A DNA stretch of 8,116 nucleotides from Patescibacteria group bacterium. Its GTDB lineage: Bacteria; Patescibacteria; UBA1384; CAILIB01. Position 1 is the first letter of the stretch. Each line of letters begins with the position of its first letter. The stretch is taken from positions 1 through 8,116 of the forward strand of contig JAJFBK010000063.1 in assembly GCA_020696955.1 (NCBI GenBank). The letters are read 5' to 3'. The notes under the pieces are model-generated. The model had not been told where the DNA came from, did no database searches, and saw only the letters and a list, made by a program, of their open reading frames with translations. Below, in pieces: positions 1-6,749 of the stretch. Made by a program: the position numbers and the translations under genes.

Positions 1-1
1 C

Positions 2-895
2 ATGACAAGTCCCTTGCTATTTGGAGCGGGATATCTCGACTCCAAGGGCAACTACCAACTGTCAGCTCGTGGCTCAGTCATCGAAACAGTAACTTCCTTA
101 TATTGCGCCACAGCCGGGTCAAGGAGCATCCTCAATCTTAGGGATGAATCCCACCTTTGTGGAGATGTCGATAAACTTTATAGGCGACTCCATATCACCT
201 GCCGTGACGCAAACGTCTCACAACAAGCAACTTTCCTCAAAACAGCTTCTACCAGCATCCTTCTTGCGATGATTGAGGCGGGTTGGGGAAAGGAACTTGG
301 ACAAGACTACCCAAACGATCCAGTTACGGCTATGAAATCCCTTAACTTCGACCCCTGGGGCAATCAGTCGATAGTAACTTCTTCAGGACTAGTTACTGCC
401 CTCGACATACAGCGCCGCATCGTAGATGCCGTAGGTAAATTTATCGAAAGACAAATGGACCACCAGGAACTTCCTTCATGGGTTTTTGAAGCCTATGGAA
501 AATGGATTGCCGGTCTGGACGACCTGACTCGCTTTCGCCCCAATGAATGGTCGGACGGATCGTATTGGATCGACTGGAAAGCCAAGTGGCACTTCTTACG
601 GGATTATCAGGATCGCTATCCAGATGCACCGAACGAAGAGCTGCAAGCACTTTCAATGTCTTATCACGATATTGACCCGACGAGCCTAGGCCACCAAATG
701 ATGGAGGAAGAACTTCTTGCCCGCCCTATCAGCGAAGCGCAGCTCCGGAAGGCGACAACCGAGGCTTCCTCTCATCGTCGGGCAATCGAACGAGTTGAGA
801 TTCTAACCACCCACAAAAACACTTCGGTAGCCCGGTCTGTACAGTGGAGCGGCTACCAGGTAGACGGGCGGTTCAGACCTTTCGCATTCACATGA
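2..895 (+). CDS. Orphan protein of unknown function, possibly 5'-partial
   Basis: I do not recognise this 297-residue product. The frame is open from the first bases of the window to a TGA at 893-895. The ATG at position 2 has only one base before it, so neither a ribosome binding site nor an earlier start can be judged. The protein looks soluble, with no signal peptide and no clear membrane segment. It has an aromatic-rich stretch at about residues 160-203, with several Trp and Tyr, and a charged, probably helical tail at about 233-268. Cysteines at 35, 53 and 67 form no familiar metal motif. A strong terminator follows 23 bases after the stop, so this is the last gene of its transcript. I am fairly sure that it is a real gene, because of its long frame and the terminator, but not of its start. 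Confidence 0.75.
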   Translation: MTSPLLFGAGYLDSKGNYQLSARGSVIETVTSLYCATAGSRSILNLRDESHLCGDVDKLYRRLHITCRDANVSQQATFLKTASTSILLAMIEAGWGKELGQDYPNDPVTAMKSLNFDPWGNQSIVTSSGLVTALDIQRRIVDAVGKFIERQMDHQELPSWVFEAYGKWIAGLDDLTRFRPNEWSDGSYWIDWKAKWHFLRDYQDRYPDAPNEELQALSMSYHDIDPTSLGHQMMEEELLARPISEAQLRKATTEASSHRRAIERVEILTTHKNTSVARSVQWSGYQVDGRFRPFAFT

Positions 896-918
896 GGCGG
901 AAATTGTTTGAGATCTTT

Positions 919-956
919 TTAAGGATGGGCACATACGCCCATCCTTAATTGTTTTT
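919..956 (+). terminator. Rho-independent terminator of the first gene
   Basis: A perfect 12-bp inverted repeat (919-930 with 937-948, core AAGGATGGGC/GCCCATCCTT) closes a 6-base loop and is followed by TTGTTTTT. It lies 23 bases after the stop of the first gene and before the next promoter. The other strand has no T-run, so it should work in the + direction only. Confidence 0.9.
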
Positions 957-971
957 ATAAGCAATACTTGA

Positions 972-999
972 TTGACAGAAGCTTGAAACCAGATATAGT
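972..999 (+). promoter_or_regulatory. Sigma70-type promoter of the 1038 gene
   Basis: A consensus -35 TTGACA (972-977) is separated by 16 bases from TATAGT (994-999), one mismatch from the -10 consensus. This predicts a start near 1006 and a leader of about 30 bases. A strong ribosome binding site, GGGAGGG (1025-1031), sits 6 bases before the ATG at 1038. Confidence 0.8.
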
Positions 1000-1037
1000 A
1001 CAATTGCTCGCAAAGAGCATTCCAGGGAGGGATTTTT

Positions 1038-1661
1038 ATGAAGAGACTTAGTATTGTTGGACGAACCCCGTCAGTGGAGACCAACCTCACGCTGACAAGC
1101 TGGGCAGGGCAATCCCCTATCCAGTACGAACACACTCGGGTAGCGATTGGCAAAGATGGCACGACGCTGTTCAGTCGCCAAGACTGTGCTGACATCGGTA
1201 TACTTCTGGATCATCTCGGCACGGCTGAAATGGAAACGCAGCCCGTCGAACAGCTCCTTGAGCTTGCACTCAGTATGGCTCATATCGAGTACGCCGCTAC
1301 GACCTTCGACCAGGAAGGGGTGCCGGTTCACCGATATTTAATTGCCGAAAAATCCGCAGGAAATTGGCTCTCTCGTCTCAGCAACTTCATAACTTCGGGT
1401 CAGGCCGAGAGCAGAATGTGGAAGGTCCAGCACGTAGGCCGGGGCGAAACTTACATACAAGAGTATCCTTTCCACCTTGCCTTACTTGGCGCATACCGAG
1501 TGGCGATGGATGAACTCTCCAGCCTTGGCGGAATGCCCCGGCTCAAGGCCCCGCTTTATGAAGGTTCCGGCAAGCATGCCGATCTGACACTAGAAGGCAC
1601 ATCGATAGAATCCTGCTACATGCAGGGCTCTCCGCTCGCCCGAATTATTGCAGTCGCCTGA
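1038..1661 (+). CDS. Orphan soluble protein of unknown function
   Basis: I do not recognise this 207-residue protein. The start is well supported: ATG at 1038 is preceded by GGGAGGG with 6-base spacing and by a near-consensus promoter. No signal peptide, membrane span or repeat is visible. The N-terminal 45 residues look beta-rich. A likely helix covers residues 68-84, and another covers about 145-163 (an Ala/Leu-rich stretch around PFHLALLGAY). A Gly-rich turn follows at 163-166. The gene has its own promoter and terminator, so it is a single-gene unit. The strong expression signals argue that it is real and well expressed, but its role cannot be read from the sequence. Confidence 0.8.
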   Translation: MKRLSIVGRTPSVETNLTLTSWAGQSPIQYEHTRVAIGKDGTTLFSRQDCADIGILLDHLGTAEMETQPVEQLLELALSMAHIEYAATTFDQEGVPVHRYLIAEKSAGNWLSRLSNFITSGQAESRMWKVQHVGRGETYIQEYPFHLALLGAYRVAMDELSSLGGMPRLKAPLYEGSGKHADLTLEGTSIESCYMQGSPLARIIAVA

Positions 1662-1697
1662 CTTTTGACACTGCCGAACCATGGCATACGTATTTCT

Positions 1698-1736
1698 AAA
1701 ATCCCGTCTAGCCAAAGCTGGGCGGGATTTTTCTTT
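1698..1736 (+). terminator. Rho-independent terminator of the 1038 gene
   Basis: A 12-bp stem (1701-1712 with 1717-1728, including two G-T pairs) closes a CAAA loop. It is extended by A-T pairs at its base and followed by TTTTTCTTTT. It lies 37 bases after the TGA at 1659-1661. Confidence 0.9.
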
Positions 1737-1769
1737 TATGTGGGCTTGAATCCAGTACCGACATCTTCA

Positions 1770-1797
1770 AAAAATAGGCCTCCAGCGGCCTATTTTT
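1770..1797 (-). terminator. Terminator of the M23-like gene, probably bidirectional
   Basis: A perfect 11-bp inverted repeat, AAAAATAGGCC (1770-1780) with GGCCTATTTTT (1787-1797), closes a 6-base loop. It sits 12 bases beyond the minus-strand stop at 1810. Read on the minus strand it ends in a run of T, and on the plus strand it does too, so it can back up the 1698 terminator from the other side. Confidence 0.88.
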
Positions 1798-1809
1798 GCT
1801 CTTTTTAAT

Positions 1810-2877
1810 CTATCCTTTAACAGGCTCTTCTACTACGCATCCAGGCGTTGCATATTTCTCCTGGTCATATATGTTCTTGCCAAGGTATGATTCCCACGAA
1901 GAATAGAGCGAAGTCAGTTTCGCATTGATATCCTGCTCAATAGTTGGATCCATGTATTTGAACGGACACAGATGCTCAGGTTCACCGCTGGAAGCGGGAT
2001 GGAATATGCCAATTTCAAATAACCCGAATCCTGGATTATTTTTCGAGTCATAATTGCTTACTTCTGCTATAACCTGTCCCGCCTTTACCGTATCTCCCTT
2101 TTTAACTACAGGGTTCATAACGTGCTCTGTTTCGTAATACCAATTGCTATCCTTGCTTTTAGCCACCCAGATTGTTACGTCACCGCTATAGAGCTCCTTA
2201 ACTTCTACTACTTCTCCGTCTACAAGGGACTCAACCTTGCTACCGAGTGGCAAAATGAACGTCGGTTGCACGTTTCTTTTCGTGGTATCCGTAGTTCTCG
2301 GATCTTGTTGGCCAAACGGAGAGACAATCTGATTGAAAGGAAGGGGCGTCTTTGTGAATTTTATATCACCCGCCATGCCGGATGCGGCGTTATAGGTATC
2401 CAGATTAAATCCGATACTTTTGAGCTTCAGCGGCGGCTCGCTTTCAAGGCTGGATGCATTTGAGCTGCTGCCAGTCGTAACCCCTGAGGTTTTGCCCCCA
2501 CAGTTCTGCTGGATCCAGGAAGCAGATTCCGCACTAATAGCATACGGCTTATCTTGATAGTCCCCTCTGGTTGCACCGTTCTCAGTGAAAATACTGTCAG
2601 GACAGATATTCGCAGCCAAAGAATCAATTTGTCGGCTGCCATTATTGGATTGAGCCGTTGATGAGGGAGCCTGCGCCGTCTTATTTTTATCCGCCATGGC
2701 CGCCGTGTCTGACTCCCCTTTGGACTTTGTCAGCAATCTTCCCGCCACCCCCAAAACAAGAAGGACGGCAACTACAGCGGCTATGATGATATACCGTCGA
2801 TTAAAAGGTTTGGAAGTGATGCTTGCGCCAGTACTGCTTTCGCTACTCTCAACTATTGAAGGCTCTTGATCTGACAT
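1810..2877 (-). CDS. Membrane-anchored LytM/M23-like protein with degenerate active site
   Basis: The 355-residue product has a short charged cytoplasmic N-terminus ending in an RR pair. One membrane anchor follows (about 29-48), then a low-complexity Ser/Thr/Asn linker (about 55-85 and 130-147) and a C-terminal LytM-type domain (about 178-310). The fold is shown by the stretches IVSPFGQ, LPLGSKV..LVDGEVVEV, the VKKGDTVKAGQVIAEV hairpin and the final LFEI strand. Active M23 peptidases bind zinc through an HxxxD motif and the last His of HxH. Here these align with N202/T206 and with F284-x-L286; only the middle His (H252) remains. I therefore expect a non-catalytic domain acting outside the membrane, for example as a binding or activator protein of wall enzymes. 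Cys at 92, 126, 304 and 347 could form disulfides. No good ribosome binding site precedes the ATG. The gene is monocistronic, with its own terminator. Confidence 0.85.
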   Translation of the reverse strand: MSDQEPSIVESSESSTGASITSKPFNRRYIIIAAVVAVLLVLGVAGRLLTKSKGESDTAAMADKNKTAQAPSSTAQSNNGSRQIDSLAANICPDSIFTENGATRGDYQDKPYAISAESASWIQQNCGGKTSGVTTGSSSNASSLESEPPLKLKSIGFNLDTYNAASGMAGDIKFTKTPLPFNQIVSPFGQQDPRTTDTTKRNVQPTFILPLGSKVESLVDGEVVEVKELYSGDVTIWVAKSKDSNWYYETEHVMNPVVKKGDTVKAGQVIAEVSNYDSKNNPGFGLFEIGIFHPASSGEPEHLCPFKYMDPTIEQDINAKLTSLYSSWESYLGKNIYDQEKYATPGCVVEEPVKG

Positions 2878-2907
2878 ATGAAAGATTTATTTAATTATTA
2901 CCTTTTC

Positions 2908-2913
2908 AGTATA
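2908..2913 (-). promoter_or_regulatory. Possible -10 element of the M23-like gene
   Basis: On the minus strand the hexamer reads TATACT, one mismatch from consensus, in the context CTGTATACTG. No convincing -35 lies 16-18 bases upstream. The predicted start would be near 2901, giving a leader of about 24 bases without a usable Shine-Dalgarno sequence. Confidence 0.45.
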
Positions 2914-2983
2914 CAGTAGGAAAGTTCACATAAACTACCTACAAATCTTAGAAAACATATGCCTTGATCTTGGCCCTTCAAAA

Positions 2984-3012
2984 TTGACTATTTTCCTCCC
3001 TTCTGCTACTCT
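2984..3012 (+). promoter_or_regulatory. Promoter of the phosphodiesterase gene
   Basis: TTGACT (2984-2989), a 17-base spacer and TACTCT (3007-3012) with an upstream TG (3004-3005) form an extended -10 promoter. The predicted start is near 3019, which places GTG 3036 and TTG 3066 both inside the transcript. Confidence 0.6.
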
Positions 3013-3054
3013 CCCGTAAGATCCAGAACTGCTCAGTGTTACAGATGAGATCTT

Positions 3055-3060
3055 GGAGGG
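3055..3060 (+). promoter_or_regulatory. Ribosome binding site that points to a TTG start
   Basis: GGAGGG ends 5 bases before TTG 3066, an ideal distance. It lies inside the reading frame opened by GTG 3036 and ATG 3045, neither of which has a binding site of its own. Confidence 0.75.
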
Positions 3061-3065
3061 AAACC

Positions 3066-4295
3066 TTGAAAAACGATTTCAAAATACCTGATTACTCAGG
3101 CATGTGCATCGTAGGCATCCCAGGAATGATAGCGGCATCTTTTGGCGTCACTCATGACAGAGTCCTTCCTGTTGTCCCGCCTGGCAACGAGCTTGGCCGG
3201 CCAAAGAAAATACTCTTCGTTGTTGATAGTATGGGTAAGAGGACCATTGAGGATAATTTTGATAGGGTAACCGACCTCAAGAGCCTAAGATGGGCCGGCA
3301 TAGGTTATGACTTGGATTCAGTGCTTTTTAGCACCACTCCGGTAGCTATGGCGTCGATCCACACCGGGCGCACGCCTCACGAAACTGCCGCTGCCGAGTT
3401 CATCCAGTACTGGGAAGATTTGGGCCAAGCAATGAATCCTATCTTGTTTTCCAAGGCAGGACAAAACCGTGACAGCTTACTAGAGACCCACCTGAGGATT
3501 GATGACATCTATCCTTATGAGCCAATTTACGTCCAACTGAAAGAACACGGGGTCAATTGTCATCAGATCGTGCCGAAGGCCTACATTGGGTCCCAGTTCA
3601 ACACAAGGATGGGACTTGGCACAACGATGATAGGATATGAGTCTCAACAAGAGATTGTCGAGCAAGCGGCGGCAATTCTTAACACCACCGGAGATCCTAC
3701 CTATGTAGTCGTCTACCTCCCCGAGGTCGATGACGCAGGACACGTTTATGGACCTGACAGCGCCGAACGTACCGGGGCCGTAGCCATGGCAATGAGAACA
3801 ATAACTGATTTCATTAGGAAGCTCTCGCCCGAAGCTTGCAGAGACACCACCGTAATGATAACGGCTGATCACGACCAGGTTCCCATTAATCCGCAGGGAA
3901 TATTTTATCTCGATGATCACGTCCTCTATCGCAATGCATTAAAGGTAGGTCGCAACGGCCCGATTCTGCCAACCGGTGCACCTGATAGCCTGATCTTGCA
4001 TATTGATCCTAATCAAATCGATAAAGTGCTCGATTCTCTTACGGAACACTTGCAGGATCATGCCTGCGTGATGAGAACAGAAGATGCCTTAGACCAAGGA
4101 CTCTTTGGAATCGGGGAAAGACATCCTAAAGCCAAATCCGTACGTGGTGATATCGTAGTTATCGGTTATCAAGAAGGCAAGCATGTTTTTTGGAGGTTCG
4201 GCGGCAAGGACTTTACTCAGAAAGGAATCCATGGCGGTGCATCAAAAAGAGCCGTCGAAGTAGAACTTATGATCATAGAAGCTGACCGCTTCTGA
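3066..4295 (+). CDS. Alkaline-phosphatase-superfamily phosphodiesterase, NPP-like
   Basis: The 409-residue product belongs to the type I phosphodiesterase / nucleotide pyrophosphatase group, which hydrolyses phosphate mono- or diesters with two metal ions, usually zinc. Counting from the TTG start, all seven site residues can be placed: D54 (FVVDSMG), nucleophile T91 (STTPVAMASIHTG), D222 and H226 (VDDAGHVYGP), D268 and H269 (ITADHD), and H389 (GIHGG). The Asn that follows the nucleophile in many NPPs (TxPN) is Ala here, so substrate choice may differ. No signal peptide or membrane segment is visible, so the protein should be cytosolic, unlike most secreted NPPs. I chose TTG 3066 over GTG 3036 because GGAGGG lies 5 bases before it. 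Promoter and terminator flank this gene alone. The substrate cannot be read from context. Confidence 0.88.
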   Translation: MKNDFKIPDYSGMCIVGIPGMIAASFGVTHDRVLPVVPPGNELGRPKKILFVVDSMGKRTIEDNFDRVTDLKSLRWAGIGYDLDSVLFSTTPVAMASIHTGRTPHETAAAEFIQYWEDLGQAMNPILFSKAGQNRDSLLETHLRIDDIYPYEPIYVQLKEHGVNCHQIVPKAYIGSQFNTRMGLGTTMIGYESQQEIVEQAAAILNTTGDPTYVVVYLPEVDDAGHVYGPDSAERTGAVAMAMRTITDFIRKLSPEACRDTTVMITADHDQVPINPQGIFYLDDHVLYRNALKVGRNGPILPTGAPDSLILHIDPNQIDKVLDSLTEHLQDHACVMRTEDALDQGLFGIGERHPKAKSVRGDIVVIGYQEGKHVFWRFGGKDFTQKGIHGGASKRAVEVELMIIEADRF

Positions 4296-4313
4296 TGATT
4301 AGAAATCTGTATC

Positions 4314-4344
4314 AACCGTCCCATATTGTGGGACGGTTTTTTTT
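4314..4344 (+). terminator. Rho-independent terminator of the phosphodiesterase gene
   Basis: A perfect 10-bp stem (AACCGTCCCA 4314-4323 with TGGGACGGTT 4329-4338) closes a 5-base loop and runs into eight T (4337-4344). It begins 18 bases after the stop codon. Confidence 0.93.
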
Positions 4345-4374
4345 ATTGCCTTGATCTATTGGGCAATCTACAGA

Positions 4375-4403
4375 TTGACGTTTCCCCATTTGCATGATAG
4401 GGT
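4375..4403 (+). promoter_or_regulatory. Promoter of the 4463 gene
   Basis: TTGACG (4375-4380), a 17-base spacer and TAGGGT (4398-4403) preceded by TG (4395-4396) match an extended -10 promoter. The start is predicted near 4410. The -10 overlaps the left arm of the hairpin at 4402-4418. Confidence 0.5.
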
Positions 4404-4425
4404 CAGCGGGATGCTGACATTTTTT
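4402..4425 (+). other. Hairpin with T-run across the start site of the 4463 gene
   Basis: GTCAGC (4402-4407) pairs with GCTGAC (4413-4418) around a 5-base loop, and a T-run follows at 4420-4425. It has terminator shape but overlaps the -10 and the predicted start. It could be a second terminator for readthrough from the phosphodiesterase gene, or an operator-like palindrome. Confidence 0.4.
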
Positions 4426-4462
4426 CAACGAAAGCACAAAACTCGTTGCATTGGAGGCAACA

Positions 4463-5080
4463 ATGAACATTAAGAATCTCGGTACGCTCAGATGGAAAAG
4501 AACAGGTGAAGCAGGCCAACCCATGGTAAGCATCATTCCTCTTCGATCTGTCGGCGAGCTAAATGCCGAGGAGGAGCTGCTCTGTGCGGCTGGGCCAGAA
4601 TCAGAAAGAGTAAAGAAGATGCACGCCTTGCTAAGCTTTAGCACACCACGTCTTCTCAGCTTTATAACTGAGCAGATATTTGAGGGACCTTCTGCAATAG
4701 TCCTCTACCCGGAAAACAATAAGTTCGAGCCATTCCAAAAACTGCCCGCCTTTCCAGATATGCAATGGGATAGCCAAACATTGTATGTGTACCCCCAAAA
4801 AGGTATCTGCACTCACACTTTCATTCGTCCTTATTTGGAGTATGTAGATACTCATCCTCCGGCCCTTCCCCACCTCCATCTTGAAGCCCTAATGGATCTT
4901 TTCAAGATTCTCGATTTGGGAGAAACAGCGTCTTTCACCGTTGATCTTAGGCGTGGCGCCAATGACGAGTCCCTGGACATCACCCTAGAACTTGATGGCG
5001 CTAGAACTGATCTTTACAATTCGGAGGTCCGTAATGATGCCGAGGGATTGAAAAGGTACTTTGAACCTTTTCTTTCATAA
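4463..5080 (+). CDS. Orphan soluble protein of unknown function
   Basis: I do not recognise this 205-residue protein. I chose ATG 4463 because GGAGG (4453-4457) lies exactly 5 bases before it; an in-frame TTG at 4451 overlaps that binding site and is unlikely. No signal peptide or membrane span is seen. Visible segments are a basic beta-like N-terminus, a probable helix around 33-60, and a hydrophobic strand SAIVLYP near 72. A His-rich stretch, PHLHLEALMDLFKIL, near 132-146 probably forms a helix, and an acidic C-terminal part follows. Two or three His in the middle might bind a metal, but no known motif is present. The gene has its own promoter and terminator. Confidence 0.78.
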   Translation: MNIKNLGTLRWKRTGEAGQPMVSIIPLRSVGELNAEEELLCAAGPESERVKKMHALLSFSTPRLLSFITEQIFEGPSAIVLYPENNKFEPFQKLPAFPDMQWDSQTLYVYPQKGICTHTFIRPYLEYVDTHPPALPHLHLEALMDLFKILDLGETASFTVDLRRGANDESLDITLELDGARTDLYNSEVRNDAEGLKRYFEPFLS

Positions 5081-5087
5081 CTTCCTT

Positions 5088-5120
5088 AACCCTGCGCAGA
5101 GTGCGTGGGGTTTTTGTTTT
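5088..5120 (+). terminator. Rho-independent terminator of the 4463 gene
   Basis: A 10-bp stem with two G-T pairs (5088-5097 with 5103-5112) closes a 5-base loop and is followed by TTTTTGTTTT. It starts 7 bases after the stop. Confidence 0.85.
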
Positions 5121-5187
5121 GCCATACTCACCCACCACTCATCTCATACACACTGCGACTACCAAAGAAGCTAAAAAAGAGCTAGTC

Positions 5188-5197
5188 TGATACAAAT
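5188..5197 (+). promoter_or_regulatory. Possible extended -10 upstream of the 5268 gene
   Basis: TGATACAAAT offers an extended -10 (TGnTACAAA), but no TTG-type -35 is found at the right distance. The implied leader would be about 65 bases. This is weaker than the other promoters in the window. Confidence 0.3.
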
Positions 5198-5267
5198 GCA
5201 CGCCCCCTCTAAAAACAATTATTAAGAGCAGAGAAGTAAAGATCCTGGCTCATTGGATTAATTCATT

Positions 5268-6236
5268 ATGACTCCTCAAGAATATCTAGAATCCGAGCTC
5301 GAAGATCTCAAAGCTCCTTCAATTAACGAGAAGCTAGACAACCTAGAAGAATCGATCTTAAAAATGCTGCTGTCTCACAAATTCCGCAAGTACGCAGCGA
5401 AGCCAGAACTTAAAGAGCAAATCAAAGAGGCAATTCACCTTAACGTTTCTGAAGGAAGGCCTATCAATATAACCTTCTTACACGGCGCATATAAGCTGTG
5501 GCGATTAGAGGAAGCGCCTGAGGCTGACTGGGCTGAGCTTTTTGCCTGCATGTATTACACGAATTGGCTAAAGCCTATTTGTGAGATGTATGAACCAGGC
5601 GTTTGGTTTGATTTTTTCGTAGACGATCTCATCATCCCCAAACTAAATAACATCGAGCCACAGGAGGTCGACCGTTATTTAGAGAGTTACCAAAAGGTAT
5701 TGAACTTTCTAAAACCCTATCAGCCCTCCAACTTTAGGATGACTATCACGCCAGTAGGCAGCCAGTTCACTTCAAAGGATGCCTTTGAAAAATCCTTACA
5801 AAAGAATATAAAAGAGGTTTCAGCCATGCTACCCGATGGCCTCCCCATACTTAGCGACAAGCAATCAGCAATGGTTGAGCTCAATGCAAAGCCTACTCCC
5901 GAGCAACTGAGTGACCCGAAATGGAAAGAAAAGGTTTATCTGATTCATGACGGATACCTGATTACAAAACGAGAGGCAGGATACCATTTTAGAAAAGAAA
6001 AAATACTGGCATTTTCCCAACCCCTCCCCTCCGGGACAGCTGTGGCGGTAGGCACCACAAAGGATTCGATCATGAAGTTCTGGATCGGCGCAGGCGTACT
6101 GAGAAAAAAGGAAGAAAGCTATCGGCAGGTCATACACTCTCCTTCTCATCTTGAGAGGCTCCAATTCTCATCTGAAACCGTAAGCCTGAAAGGATTAGAG
6201 GGAAAGAACTTCAAGAAGATTAGACTAGAGCAGTAG
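5268..6236 (+). CDS. Unknown protein, possibly distant isocyanide-synthase (DIT1/PvcA) relative
   Basis: The 322-residue product has no signal peptide or membrane span. An acidic helical N-terminus (1-57) leads into a central block (about 60-155) with, in order, EGRPINITF, KLWRL, APEADWAE, a helix, YEPGVWF, FVDD and an EVDRYLESY helix. From memory, PvcA/DIT1 isocyanide synthases share this order: a G-x-P-I strand, a K-rich loop, LPD-x-(A/G)-E, a helix, Y-PPGA, SDG, then an EV..Y helix. Those enzymes turn the amino group of Tyr or Trp into an isonitrile. The alignment is by eye, and the SDG motif is changed to VDD, so this is only a suggestion. The C-terminal part (225-280) contains a SGTAVAVGTT strand-turn and KFWIGAGVL. 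No Shine-Dalgarno sequence is evident before ATG 5268. The gene ends 17 bases inside the convergent HAD gene. Confidence 0.8.
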   Translation: MTPQEYLESELEDLKAPSINEKLDNLEESILKMLLSHKFRKYAAKPELKEQIKEAIHLNVSEGRPINITFLHGAYKLWRLEEAPEADWAELFACMYYTNWLKPICEMYEPGVWFDFFVDDLIIPKLNNIEPQEVDRYLESYQKVLNFLKPYQPSNFRMTITPVGSQFTSKDAFEKSLQKNIKEVSAMLPDGLPILSDKQSAMVELNAKPTPEQLSDPKWKEKVYLIHDGYLITKREAGYHFRKEKILAFSQPLPSGTAVAVGTTKDSIMKFWIGAGVLRKKEESYRQVIHSPSHLERLQFSSETVSLKGLEGKNFKKIRLEQ

Positions 6237-6726
6237 AAGCTTTGGCTATATTCTCCAGCAACTCTGACCAGGTTTCAGCTACGAACTCTATCTGTGGAAC
6301 GCTGGCTGTAAACGTATCCATTTCATGTTGCGATGGCTGCAGTAAATAAAGATGGGGAACATGGGAAAGATGCCGCAAGACTTCCAAGCGATTATCGACA
6401 AAATGCGTAATGCCCAGCTTGGAGCATATACCCGCCTTATCGGCATTCCTGCGGCAAAAGTAAAGATTACTCTCTGTAAAACTATCTTCTCCAATCAGTC
6501 CAATGCCTTTAAGCCACTCGAGCAAGCCAGGCCTTCTTTCCTCACTGACCATTGAGACAAGGAATACGTTTTCTTGTCCGAAAATATCTACAAGCCGCTT
6601 CACTGATTCAACAGCACCATCAATTTCCGGATATTCAAAGAACGATTCATTGAACGGAATGTTCCGGCCGGTCTGACGATCATAGTTAGCAAGTAGCACT
6701 CCTCCGCAGTCGATACCAATTCTCAT
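6220..6726 (-). CDS. HAD-like hydrolase family protein, third gene of the copper operon
   Basis: The 168-residue product has the HAD core: motif I IGIDCGGVL near the N-terminus, motif II hydrophobic strand FLVSMVS, a Lys in the ADKAGICSKLGI helix (motif III) and THFVDNRLEVL (motif IV). The nucleophile Asp is present, but the usual second Asp of DxD, the general acid in phosphatases, is Gly. The protein may therefore bind rather than hydrolyse, or use different chemistry. It is short for a HAD, with no large cap domain. I prefer ATG 6726 because it begins right at MRIGID; GTG 6732, two codons earlier, is possible, and neither has a clear ribosome binding site. It starts 23 bases after the MauE-DUF305 stop, so it is most likely co-transcribed from the csoR promoter. 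Its role in copper handling is unknown. Confidence 0.82.
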   Translation of the reverse strand: MRIGIDCGGVLLANYDRQTGRNIPFNESFFEYPEIDGAVESVKRLVDIFGQENVFLVSMVSEERRPGLLEWLKGIGLIGEDSFTESNLYFCRRNADKAGICSKLGITHFVDNRLEVLRHLSHVPHLYLLQPSQHEMDTFTASVPQIEFVAETWSELLENIAKASTALV

Positions 6727-6749
6727 ATCCACATTTAAGAGTTTAAGTA

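Noticed and set aside
803..1195. 130-codon minus-strand frame spanning the gap between the first two genes
   Set aside because: It runs antisense through the first gene's end, a terminator, a promoter and the next gene's start, all of which have better support.
2122..2463. 113-codon plus-strand frame inside the M23-like gene
   Set aside because: It is antisense to the recognisable LytM domain and lacks any start signal.
3480..3920. 146-codon open frame on the minus strand inside the phosphodiesterase gene
   Set aside because: It is wholly antisense to a gene whose active-site motifs are intact, has no ribosome binding site or promoter, and its product resembles no domain.
4451..4462. Upstream TTG start for the 4463 gene
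   Set aside because: The TTG overlaps the GGAGG that serves ATG 4463 and has no binding site of its own.
6352..6555. 67-codon plus-strand frame opposite the HAD gene
   Set aside because: It is antisense to conserved HAD motifs and has no promoter or ribosome binding site.
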